Source of the DNA: Anaerolineales bacterium UBA5195
GTDB taxonomy: Bacteria; Chloroflexota; Anaerolineae; Anaerolineales; Villigracilaceae
Reading direction: 5' to 3'
DNA: 24,484 nt
Assembly (NCBI GenBank): GCA_002412925.1
Contig: DHVZ01000110.1
Location: forward strand, 1-24,484
A model generated the notes under the pieces. That model did no database searches and was not told the origin of the DNA. It saw only the letters and a program-made list of their open reading frames with translations. Both the position numbers and the translations under genes were made by a program. This document shows positions 1 through 7,383 of this stretch, piece by piece; positions within the stretch are counted from its first letter, which is position 1; each line of letters starts with the position of its first letter.

Positions 1-68
1 TGGCCGATTTGCACAAGATTATGCACCATCGCTTCCCGATCGCTTTTGCCCAGGCGGTTGTTGGTCAA
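1..68 (-). CDS. possible 5' end of an unidentified gene, cut by the window edge
   Basis: Downstream of the methyltransferase stop, one minus-strand frame stays open to the window edge. It could start at TTG (68-66) or at ATG (29-27). The 22 visible residues begin L-T-N-N-R-L-G-K-S-D and are too few to identify a family. The same strand and close spacing suggest it continues the surface-gene operon. No clear ribosome binding site is visible, so this could be chance. Confidence 0.3.
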   Translation of the reverse strand, partial: MTNNRLGKSDREAMVHNLVQIG

Positions 69-72
69 AAGG

Positions 73-1446
73 TCACTTTTTCTTCATCAGATAAATGCAG
101 CGATTAGTTTCTGGCACCTTGGCAATTCGGCGTATTTCATAAAAAACCTCAAAAGCAGCTTCGAACCCTTCAGGTGTGTAATTGGGGAAAATATCCTGCC
201 TGGTGGTAAGCAAGTGCTGAACTTGCGAGTCATTTTTGGGTACAAATTCGATAATCAGCCATTGCCCAAGTTCAGAGAATGATCTGGCTACCCTTTCAAG
301 GGGAAGATTGTTCGAAATGGCAAGATGATGTATCAATGCTAAAGCCATAACGGTATGCGCGGGGCCGCGTTCTGAAAGTGATGAGCGCTCTTGATTGTGC
401 CAGCCAATGGCTGGGCTGGGGTTGGTTAAGTCTAGTAACAGTGGTAATAGCTGCTCGTCTTTGTTTTTTCGGATGCGCAGATAGCACTTCTCAACTGCGA
501 CCGGGTCGATATCGAAAGCCAGGGTTGGAATGTTGCGTTGGCTTGCCAGTTGGCTAAACTGACCGGTATTTGCTCCTAAGTCCCAGACTAGGCCGGGTCG
601 AATCTCGTCCAAATATTCAGCGACAATCGTTCCTTTTGCATCTAAGCCAGTTGTCGGATAGTTTGTTTGATCGTAATAATTTCCCCATTCGGTAGAGGGA
701 GCCTTCCATTTCAAATGTGCTATACCTGATTCTAGGTTTTCAATCAAACCCAACATCGCATTCCGGTCAAAAGTTTTCCTGCCTGGGTTAATGGGTTTGT
801 TGGCATAGCGTTTTTGTGAAGACGCGTGTAAATGGATATGTAGTTGAAGCGCAAGATTAAAATGGGTTTTGGCTGGTAAAAGTCGACTGGCTAAATTTAA
901 TGGTATCCCATCTATATAGACACGCATCAACTGACCCAGGCGCATATCTTGGTAAGCCATCAGGCTGATTGGGGCAAGAAAATGTTGACAAAATTGGCGA
1001 TAGGCAACCCAGGGTTTGTTCTCGTCCCAAAGCTCGAAAGAGAGTGTGTCGATCAAGACGGGCCGACCACGATAAAATTGAATGTTATAGGCACTTGCAT
1101 CTTTTAAACACATCCCGAATTCCAGCGCCATCCGTTGGATCTTCAGGGTAGTGAGGGCAGCGTCTTTATACTGGCTGAAGCACCATTCATATGGATAAGA
1201 AATAAAATTCAGGCGTACCGGTTCAATTACTTTGTAAGATAATTCCGAATCAAAAGGTTCCTCGTTAGTTTCTATATGAGGGATGATCAGACTCTTGGAA
1301 ACCAGCCGGTCGTAGAGCCCAGAAGCAATAAAATGATCGTAATCTGAGCAATAGGAGCGATTGACCTGCCGATACAGTTTTCCATTATGGGTAAACAGAA
1401 ATCCACTAGGGTCGCGAAAAGATGCGCCTAAGTTATTTCTGTTCAT
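73..1446 (-). CDS. two-domain protein: kinase-like N-terminal half and SAM-dependent methyltransferase C-terminal half (NoeA-like)
   Basis: This 457-residue protein has two parts. The C-terminal half (about 280-455) is a class I SAM methyltransferase: motif I VWDLGANTGQF at 287-297, an acidic residue in AFDID near 312, and a conserved ALIHHLAI stretch near 370. The N-terminal half (about 10-190) carries K-D-A-S-A-Y-N at 115-121 and V-L-I-D at 130-133. That spacing resembles the catalytic Asp/Asn loop and metal-binding Asp of kinase-like folds. Proteins of this architecture are often labelled methyltransferase or NoeA nodulation-like; the substrate is unknown, possibly a surface glycan or lipid. 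I chose the ATG at 1446 because the longer reading frame runs back through the microprotein gene; this start overlaps the microprotein's 3' end by 14 bases, consistent with translational coupling. The kinase-like reading is inference. Confidence 0.8.
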   Translation of the reverse strand: MNRNNLGASFRDPSGFLFTHNGKLYRQVNRSYCSDYDHFIASGLYDRLVSKSLIIPHIETNEEPFDSELSYKVIEPVRLNFISYPYEWCFSQYKDAALTTLKIQRMALEFGMCLKDASAYNIQFYRGRPVLIDTLSFELWDENKPWVAYRQFCQHFLAPISLMAYQDMRLGQLMRVYIDGIPLNLASRLLPAKTHFNLALQLHIHLHASSQKRYANKPINPGRKTFDRNAMLGLIENLESGIAHLKWKAPSTEWGNYYDQTNYPTTGLDAKGTIVAEYLDEIRPGLVWDLGANTGQFSQLASQRNIPTLAFDIDPVAVEKCYLRIRKNKDEQLLPLLLDLTNPSPAIGWHNQERSSLSERGPAHTVMALALIHHLAISNNLPLERVARSFSELGQWLIIEFVPKNDSQVQHLLTTRQDIFPNYTPEGFEAAFEVFYEIRRIAKVPETNRCIYLMKKK

Positions 1447-1651
1447 CTTTTGAGGGGGTATCATCGTCTTGATCGGGGTGATCGTTATCGCTATTAGCGT
1501 TTTTATGGAAGATCTTATTCCAAAAGGCTTTGAGCAAAATGCCTCCGCCCAGCAAAGTTGCAATAATTAACTGCAAAACGATGCTTCCAGAACCGGGGTC
1601 GAGGTAGACCAGGAAAAATTCTAAAGCAAAGTGATTAAATGCAATGCACAT
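1433..1651 (-). CDS. 72-residue membrane microprotein with a YLDPGSGS motif
   Basis: The small protein has the motif Y-L-D-P-G-S-G-S at 16-23, one hydrophobic helix (about 24-42) and a highly charged, Asp/Lys-rich tail (about 49-72). Short proteins with a Y-[IL]-D-P-G-[ST]-G-S motif followed by one membrane helix are widespread and usually hypothetical. In my recollection they often lie beside sulfatase/LTA-synthase-like and methyltransferase genes, as here. Its gene sits 17 bases after the sulfatase-like stop and its own stop overlaps the methyltransferase start. A good ribosome binding site (AAAGGAG, 6 bases before the ATG at 1651) supports the start. Function is unknown; an accessory or assembly role for the neighbouring membrane enzyme is inference. 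Confidence 0.8.
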   Translation of the reverse strand: MCIAFNHFALEFFLVYLDPGSGSIVLQLIIATLLGGGILLKAFWNKIFHKNANSDNDHPDQDDDTPSKDEQK

Positions 1652-1668
1652 CTGTGTCTCCTTTTATC

Positions 1669-3264
1669 TCAGGGTTGGAGCTCGCACTTATCGGTTAAGC
1701 GCGACTGTATATTTTGGGTGCGGTAAACGCGTATACTATCTTCATTACTATAAGAGATGTTTTCCAGTAATGGCAAATGAGTGGAGAAATATTCATTGAG
1801 GACAATGCGGAAGATATTTACGGGTGTGATTTCATCAGGGATAGGGCTTTTTTTAAGCCCGGGTAAATAAAAGGCTGCAAAAATTGAAAAAGCTTCATTG
1901 GGGCATATCTGATCCAAAGATTGAGGGGCGTTAAGCATGCGCGGACCATGATCGGCTTGTAAGATAATTATTGGCGGGGTCTGCGATTGAGCCAGGATTA
2001 TGTCGATGGTCTTTTGTAATTTGCCGTTGATAAATTCTACCTGCCCAACATACGCTGCGCGATATTCATTGTCTGTACCGGGGAAACTATCTCCGTCAGC
2101 AATGCTGAAGTTATATGCGGGTGTGAGATACGTGCCATCTCTGTCAAACACAAAAGGCGGGTGAGGCGCTTCGATATGAGCGAATACAAACTTCGGCCCT
2201 GGGATTTTTGATACATTTGCTAATGTTTCAAAGTTATAGAGAATAAGTTCCCGGTGCGAATTATAGGTAGATAAAAATGCGATTTTCTCTAGCAGGGGTC
2301 TGAATATTTTTATAGGGGTTTCTGCCAGGAAAAATCTCTCAAATTGATCAAGATGAATTGCGCGTGTTTTGAAATGGAGATCGGTACTGGTGTTATTCGT
2401 AACATCCCAACCAGTTGAAATTGAGATGGACTGGTAGCCTGAGTTTTTTAAAAACAACTGTACGCGGTTTTCTTCTACGTAGGGACCCATCAGCCACCAG
2501 AAATAACTATCATCAGTTCCTGAAACAATATTCTGGGTATATTCCATATTCAAAGTGGATGGTACCGATAGTGTTGTCATTGGATAGTTACTGTGAATAT
2601 TCAATGGAACAACGAAGCCTTTGTTTGTTAAGTACTTGATAAATTCTGAATTGTCGTAATGATAGTATTCTTGCAGAATATCAGAACGTCCATAGGAATC
2701 TAGAATGATGTAATAAATATCAGGCTTATTTTCAGGCACGGTTTCCGGGATGGGCAAGCTTATTTTTGAATTGGCCAACGTATTCCAATAAATCGGCCAA
2801 TCTACCAAAAGAAAAGCAGGAAAGAGTCGAATACCACTTAGAAGCAGCAGCGTAATAACGATGACATTGGATAAATATGTCATCTGAATTGTTTCCCGCT
2901 TTTTTTTCAGAATGTAAGTAAACAAAAACCAGGCGCCAAAAACTAACCCGCTGAAAAAGATAACAAGATAAGAGAAAGCTTCAGTTAAATAAAAACCGAT
3001 CACAAAAACGGACAGTAAAAAGCCAACCAGCTGCCAATTGCGCGTAAGCTTATATCCGAGCCAGATTATGATAACCAAAAAGATCCACAGAATGATAAGT
3101 AGTCTGCCGATGTGTTCCGGAGAAGAAACCACATACGTTTTTGAGTAGGTATTAAGTAAAGAAGTAAGTGTGAGCAGAAAGGATGGGAAAAACGCGGATA
3201 TTTTTCCCAAAAAACTGCTTTCTTTGATTTGCATCAATTTGTCCCAAAAAGGATTCGGTCCCAT
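1669..3264 (-). CDS. membrane-anchored sulfatase/alkaline-phosphatase superfamily protein, LTA-synthase-like
   Basis: The 531-residue protein starts with about five hydrophobic segments (roughly 25-40, 53-70, 79-95, 97-117, 129-148). An extracellular catalytic domain follows from about residue 180. Superfamily marks are K-P-D-I-Y-Y-I-I-L-D-S-Y-G (180-192, Asp189 as a likely metal ligand), a Thr/Ser-rich stretch N-Y-P-M-T-T-L-S-V-P-S near 227-236 that should hold the nucleophile, H-I-E-A-P-H (363-368) and Q-A-D-H-G-P-R (436-442, Asp438/His439). This layout matches polyglycerol-phosphate or phosphoethanolamine transferases of the LTA-synthase group and some membrane sulfatases; the substrate cannot be told from sequence. 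The gene begins 14 bases after mutS and is visibly AT-richer (25 of 60 G+C in line 2701). Neither ATG (3264 or 3234) has a strong ribosome binding site, so the start is uncertain. Confidence 0.8.
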   Translation of the reverse strand: MGPNPFWDKLMQIKESSFLGKISAFFPSFLLTLTSLLNTYSKTYVVSSPEHIGRLLIILWIFLVIIIWLGYKLTRNWQLVGFLLSVFVIGFYLTEAFSYLVIFFSGLVFGAWFLFTYILKKKRETIQMTYLSNVIVITLLLLSGIRLFPAFLLVDWPIYWNTLANSKISLPIPETVPENKPDIYYIILDSYGRSDILQEYYHYDNSEFIKYLTNKGFVVPLNIHSNYPMTTLSVPSTLNMEYTQNIVSGTDDSYFWWLMGPYVEENRVQLFLKNSGYQSISISTGWDVTNNTSTDLHFKTRAIHLDQFERFFLAETPIKIFRPLLEKIAFLSTYNSHRELILYNFETLANVSKIPGPKFVFAHIEAPHPPFVFDRDGTYLTPAYNFSIADGDSFPGTDNEYRAAYVGQVEFINGKLQKTIDIILAQSQTPPIIILQADHGPRMLNAPQSLDQICPNEAFSIFAAFYLPGLKKSPIPDEITPVNIFRIVLNEYFSTHLPLLENISYSNEDSIRVYRTQNIQSRLTDKCELQP

Positions 3265-3278
3265 ATTGTTTTACGCGG

Positions 3279-6200
3279 TTACTGCTGCAGAAACTTTTTC
3301 TGCCATTCGAACAGCTTGTTGAGCGCTTCGATCGGGGAGAGCGCGTTGACATCCACCGTTTTGAGTTCTTCGAGCAGCGGGTTGGTCTCGGGGAAAAGCG
3401 CCACCTGCTGGGCGGCCACGGGGTTGAGCTTGACCGCCCGCCCGGAGGTTTTCTCCAACTCGGCCATGATCTCGCTCGCGCGCTGGATGACGGGGCGGGG
3501 CAGACCCGCCAGTTGGGCAACGTGGATGCCGTAGCTGCGGTCCGCGCCGCCGGGGATGATCTTGTGCAGGAAGACGACGCTCCCCTCAGCCTCGGTCACC
3601 GCCACGTTGTAGTTTCTCACACCGGGAAGCAAATCTGCCAACTGCGTCAACTCGTGGTAATGTGTGGCGAAAAGCGTTTTGGCGCGCAGGTGCGGGTGGT
3701 TGTGGAGGTGTTCGACCACCGCCCAGGCGATCGAAACACCGTCGTAAGTGCTCGTCCCGCGTCCGATTTCATCGAGAATCAGCAGGGAGCGCGGCGTGGC
3801 GTGATGCAGGATGTTGGCCGTTTCGATCATCTCGACCATGAAGGTGGATTGCCCGGCGTGGATTTCATCCTGCGCGCCGATGCGGGTGAAGATCCGGTCG
3901 ACCAGCCCGATTTTGGCCGAGGCCGCCGGGACGAAACTGCCCATCTGGGCCATCAGGGTGATGATGGCGCTTTCGCGCAAGTAGGTCGAATTATGACTGA
4001 GAAAACCATTGGCAAGGAATGCATGTCCATCTGGGACAGTCAGGTCGAAGACCTCGGCTTCTCCAGGTTCGATGCTGGTTATGCGGTCATAAAAATAATG
4101 ATTTTGGAGAATCCCCGCAATTTCCGGGGCTGGGACTCCATTTTCTAAACAATATGCCAACAACTCCGTAAGTTTGGCGTAAGATAATCGGCGATGAGTT
4201 GGCAGGTAAGTATAGAAAATGCTATTGATTCGCTTGTTGCGTTTCAGGGCTACCGGTTTATTGGGGGTGGCTACAATTCGCGCCTGGATTGTTTTGAGCG
4301 TTTTTTCCAAGCGTGGGATGCCGCCGATATTTGGCATACGCTTTGCCGAGGCGAGTTTTGCGCGCTCCTGTTTACGGGGCAGGCGGAACCCGATTTCACG
4401 GTGAAATTTGATTGCATTTTCGCCAGAAATATCCACGAGATAATTCATGTGAACTTTTGTAGGTTTTGAATGCAAAGAGCCAATAATCCCAAAGTTAAGC
4501 AATACTGCCTGAACTTGCGCTGCCATTTGGTTTGACGATGTCGAGAGTGTCACATTTCCATATTTTGTGTCGGCGTAACCATCGGTATCAAATAAACCTT
4601 GCAGGAAGGCAGTCATAATTTCTTTGGGCGCAGCCAGGATGCTGACTGGAATGGATTTTTTCAAGGCATTGACATAATTTAAACCGAGATGCCCAAAGTA
4701 CGCGCGAATTTCTTTGCTGGTGATACTCCAATCCTTGCCATTCGTTTTTTCCTGGACTTGATAATTGAATTGTTCGGCAAATACCTGTTGAAAGGTTGTG
4801 GCGATAAATTCATCTGCTGTGGAAAGAGTGAGCGCATTTGTATAAGTTAAGGTTCCATCGCCAACCAGCAAACCCATAATATAGGCCAGGGATGGGTTCA
4901 TTGTATCTGGCAACGGATACGTTTTATAACTGCCTCCTTGTTTGGGAGGCTTGACAAAATTGATTTCGGTTTTGTTCCCCCACAGGTTTGCGCCAGGAAC
5001 CAGGATAATGGCATCGTCAACCGATAATTCGCCCAGGGGTTTCCATTTTTCGTTTTCGTCGTCGGTTCGCACCCAGACGGGATGTTCGGGGGTTCCTTCA
5101 ATTTCGTAGCCAAGCACTGTGCGGATACGCAAAGTCTTTTGCGCGCCGCCCCTGTAAAAATGGGATGTCTTTTTGATTTCATTTTGCCCTTGAACATGGA
5201 TTTCCAGCGCAGAAAATTCACCTTCCAGGGCGTGGATGGGCATTAAATCATCCATTCTTTGCAGACCGTTTCCTGTCCAGATGAGCGTGTCACCTGTTAC
5301 GCATTTCCCGCTCATATTCGGCCCGGTGATGATGCGGACCCTTTCTCCCGGCTCGAAGATAATGTCGTTTGGAACGTATCTTTCGCCTTTGAGCAGGTTT
5401 TCCACCACCGCGTGACGTCCGTCGATGACTTCGAGCACATCTTCGGTAACGACTTCGGGGCGGGTGTAGCCGTTTAAAGCGGCTGCCTCTGCCAGGGCAG
5501 CGAGGCAATCCAGTTCAGCCAGGGCGCGGGCGGTGTTGAGCAGTTGGGAGGTGGCTTTCGAGAGCGCGGCGCAGGTTTCCTTGAACAGGCGCAGTTCGAT
5601 TTCGCGGATGCGCTCCTCGGCGTTCAGCACCAGCGTCTCGTATTCTTTCATCTCCGGGGTAATATAGCGCTCGGCGTTGACCAGGGTCTGCTTGCGGATG
5701 TAATCCTTGGGAGCGTTGGCGGCTTGCCCCGCAGAAATCTCGAGGTAATAGCCGAAGACCTTGTTGTAACCGACCTTGAGCGTCTTGATCCCGGTGCGCT
5801 CGCGCTCGATGGCCTCCAGGTTGTTGATCCAGTCGCGGGCGTGGGCTGAGGCGTCGATCACGCCGTCGAGTTCGGCAGAGTACCCGGGGCGGATCATGCC
5901 GGTATTCTGGGTGGTGGCGGGCGGGTCGTCGGCGATGGCCGCTTCGAGCAGGGACAACGCTTCGGAACACGGTGAGAGCAGGCTGAGGGTCGCCTGAATC
6001 GGCGCAGCCCCCTGGGGCAGAACCGCCAGGATGGCAGGAATTCGCTTCAGGGTTTCGCGTAAAGCCACCAGGTCGCGCGGCTGCGCATGTCCACTTAAAA
6101 TCCGGTTGGTCAGGCGTTCCAGGTCGGCCAGCGGCTTGAGCGCGGCGCGCAGTTCGGCGCGAAGCATCCCGCTGGAAAAGAAAAAGCCCACGCCGTTCTG

Positions 6201-7175
6201 ACGGTTTTCAATCTTGGGCAAGTCGAGCAGCGGCTGGCTGACCCACGTGCGCAGCAGGCGCTTGCCCATCGGCGTGACGGTGTCGTCGAGGACGCCGAGC
6301 AGGGAGCCTTTGATCTCGCCGCGAAGAGTTTCCGTCAGTTCGAGGTTGCGGCGCGTGGAGGCATCGAGGGTCATGAACTCGTTCAGGCTGTAGTGGCGCA
6401 GGCTGGTCAGCAGGGCCAGCGAGGCCGGTTCAGTCTCTTTCAGATATTGCAGGATGGCTCCGGCAGCGCGCACGGCAAGCGGCGCATTTTTCAAGCCGAA
6501 GCCTTCGAGGGTGGATGTATTGAAGTGCTTGAGCAGGCTTTCTGTGGAACGTCCCGGCTCGAAACGCCAGGCGGGGATGGCGGTAGTATGCCCCCCCGCG
6601 CCATTTGGAAGGGTAATGTTATCGGGGTGGATGATTTCGGCAGGGCGCAGGCGCGTCAGTTCGGCGCGCAGCGGGGCGCCGTCGGCATAGTCGAGTTCGG
6701 TGACGGCGAATTCGCCCGTGGTGATGTCGGCATAGGCGACGGCGGCTTTTGGGGCCTGTTCGCCCGTCGAACTGTCGAGGACCACCGCCGCGAGGTAGTT
6801 GTTGGCGTCGCCGGGGAGCAGGCTGGGTTCGATCAGCGTGCCGGGGGTGACGACGCGCACCACCTTGCGCGGGAAAATCCCCTTGGCGGGCTGGTCGCCA
6901 ACCTGTTCGGCGATCGCGACGTGGTAGCCCTTTTCGATCAGCCGCACCAGGTAGTTATCGAGCGCGTGGTAGGGAATCCCGGCCAGCGGGGCGCGCAGAC
7001 CCTTGCCGACCGGGCGCGAGGTCAGCACGATGTCGAGTTCACGCGAGACGGTTTCGGCATCCTCGTCGAAGGTTTCGTAGAAATCGCCCAGCCGGAAGAG
7101 CAGGATGCAATCTGGGTACTGGCGTTTGGTGTCGAGGTATTGCTGGCGGACAGGGGTGACATCGTCGGTAGGCAT
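3279..7175 (-). CDS. mutS: DNA mismatch repair ATPase MutS, interrupted by an in-frame intein
   Basis: MutS binds mismatches and small loops and starts methyl-independent or MutL-dependent repair. The precursor has 1298 residues; removing 438 intein residues leaves 860, normal for bacterial MutS. The mismatch-binding Phe-X-Glu lies at F32-Y33-E34 in G-D-F-Y-E. The connector, lever and clamp regions run to about 600. The ATPase has Walker A G-P-N-M-S-G-K (618-624) completed by Ser1063 after splicing, Walker B/D-loop L-L-I-L-D-E-I-G-R-G-T-S (1131-1142) and T-H-Y-H-E-L (1171-1176). The C-terminus ends with the usual L-F-E-W-Q helix. No Shine-Dalgarno precedes the ATG; a TTGCCA-N16-TAGAAT promoter ends 6 bases before it, suggesting a leaderless message. 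No mutL is present in the window. The sulfatase-like gene follows after 14 bases. Confidence 0.97.
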   Translation of the reverse strand: MPTDDVTPVRQQYLDTKRQYPDCILLFRLGDFYETFDEDAETVSRELDIVLTSRPVGKGLRAPLAGIPYHALDNYLVRLIEKGYHVAIAEQVGDQPAKGIFPRKVVRVVTPGTLIEPSLLPGDANNYLAAVVLDSSTGEQAPKAAVAYADITTGEFAVTELDYADGAPLRAELTRLRPAEIIHPDNITLPNGAGGHTTAIPAWRFEPGRSTESLLKHFNTSTLEGFGLKNAPLAVRAAGAILQYLKETEPASLALLTSLRHYSLNEFMTLDASTRRNLELTETLRGEIKGSLLGVLDDTVTPMGKRLLRTWVSQPLLDLPKIENRQNGVGFFFSSGMLRAELRAALKPLADLERLTNRILSGHAQPRDLVALRETLKRIPAILAVLPQGAAPIQATLSLLSPCSEALSLLEAAIADDPPATTQNTGMIRPGYSAELDGVIDASAHARDWINNLEAIERERTGIKTLKVGYNKVFGYYLEISAGQAANAPKDYIRKQTLVNAERYITPEMKEYETLVLNAEERIREIELRLFKETCAALSKATSQLLNTARALAELDCLAALAEAAALNGYTRPEVVTEDVLEVIDGRHAVVENLLKGERYVPNDIIFEPGERVRIITGPNMSGKCVTGDTLIWTGNGLQRMDDLMPIHALEGEFSALEIHVQGQNEIKKTSHFYRGGAQKTLRIRTVLGYEIEGTPEHPVWVRTDDENEKWKPLGELSVDDAIILVPGANLWGNKTEINFVKPPKQGGSYKTYPLPDTMNPSLAYIMGLLVGDGTLTYTNALTLSTADEFIATTFQQVFAEQFNYQVQEKTNGKDWSITSKEIRAYFGHLGLNYVNALKKSIPVSILAAPKEIMTAFLQGLFDTDGYADTKYGNVTLSTSSNQMAAQVQAVLLNFGIIGSLHSKPTKVHMNYLVDISGENAIKFHREIGFRLPRKQERAKLASAKRMPNIGGIPRLEKTLKTIQARIVATPNKPVALKRNKRINSIFYTYLPTHRRLSYAKLTELLAYCLENGVPAPEIAGILQNHYFYDRITSIEPGEAEVFDLTVPDGHAFLANGFLSHNSTYLRESAIITLMAQMGSFVPAASAKIGLVDRIFTRIGAQDEIHAGQSTFMVEMIETANILHHATPRSLLILDEIGRGTSTYDGVSIAWAVVEHLHNHPHLRAKTLFATHYHELTQLADLLPGVRNYNVAVTEAEGSVVFLHKIIPGGADRSYGIHVAQLAGLPRPVIQRASEIMAELEKTSGRAVKLNPVAAQQVALFPETNPLLEELKTVDVNALSPIEALNKLFEWQKKFLQQ
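3990..5303 (-). mobile_element. MutS intein with LAGLIDADG homing endonuclease domain (438 codons)
   Basis: The insertion runs from Cys625 to Asn1062 of the precursor and is in frame. Splicing blocks are all present: block A starts C-V-T-G-D-T; block B G-T-P-E-H at 694-698 (T-x-x-H); block F around V-F-D-L-T-V-P-D-G-H (1042-1051); block G F-L-S-H-N (1058-1062), followed by the +1 Ser1063. The endonuclease has two LAGLIDADG-type helices, L-A-Y-I-M-G-L-L-V-G-D-G (763-774) and F-L-Q-G-L-F-D-T-D-G (857-866), with Asp773 and Asp865 intact. A standard class 1 splicing reaction and possible homing activity are therefore predicted. Base composition differs from the host gene: 22 of 60 G+C in line 4741 against 37 of 60 in line 5761. 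The joined exteins restore G-P-N-M-S-G-K-S-T. Confidence 0.96.
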
Positions 7176-7181
7176 GTAAAC

Positions 7182-7209
7182 ATTCTAATCTGAAAACCGA
7201 AATTGGCAA
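7182..7209 (-). promoter_or_regulatory. predicted mutS promoter giving a leaderless message
   Basis: On the minus strand TTGCCA (7209-7204) and TAGAAT (7187-7182) are separated by 16 bases. The mutS ATG begins 7 bases after the -10 box, which is where transcription would start. This fits the lack of a ribosome binding site before mutS. Confidence 0.45.
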
Positions 7210-7291
7210 GGGACTTGAGCAGAAATCCCAAAAATGGATCACGGGTGTTAAAAAGCCAGATTGGGGTCGAAAATTCGGGTAGTTTCTTTTT

Positions 7292-7327
7292 GTTACATAT
7301 TGTTACATGACAAATATCAGGTTACAT
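7292..7327 (+). repeat. three GTTACAT direct repeats upstream of the ABC ATPase gene
   Basis: GTTACAT occurs at 7292-7298, 7302-7308 and 7321-7327. The first two copies are 10 bases apart and the third 19 further on, so all fall on nearly the same face of the helix. The last copy overlaps the likely -35 box. This is the expected layout of an activator or repressor site; the regulator is unknown. Confidence 0.5.
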
Positions 7328-7349
7328 GAAATAAAAATTGGCTTATAAT
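7321..7349 (+). promoter_or_regulatory. predicted promoter of the ABC ATPase gene
   Basis: A perfect TATAAT (7344-7349) lies 17 bases after GTTACA (7321-7326), a 4-of-6 match to the -35 consensus. The -10 is preceded by TGGC. A strong GGAGGA site (7374-7379) and the ATG at 7384 follow, giving a leader of about 27 bases. Confidence 0.6.
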
Positions 7350-7383
7350 ATAGTCACTATATTCTCATGAAACGGAGGAAGTT

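Noticed and set aside
1447..1563. Longer start for the methyltransferase at 1563
   Set aside because: It would lie inside the microprotein gene, and the added 39 residues do not look like the family's N-terminus.
3990..5303. Reading the mutS insertion as a frameshifted or broken gene, or as a group I intron
   Set aside because: The frame is continuous and all protein-splicing blocks are in order, so an intein explains it fully.
6393..7193. 266-codon plus-strand open frame opposite mutS
   Set aside because: It is the complement of conserved MutS sequence and shows no domain or ribosome binding site.
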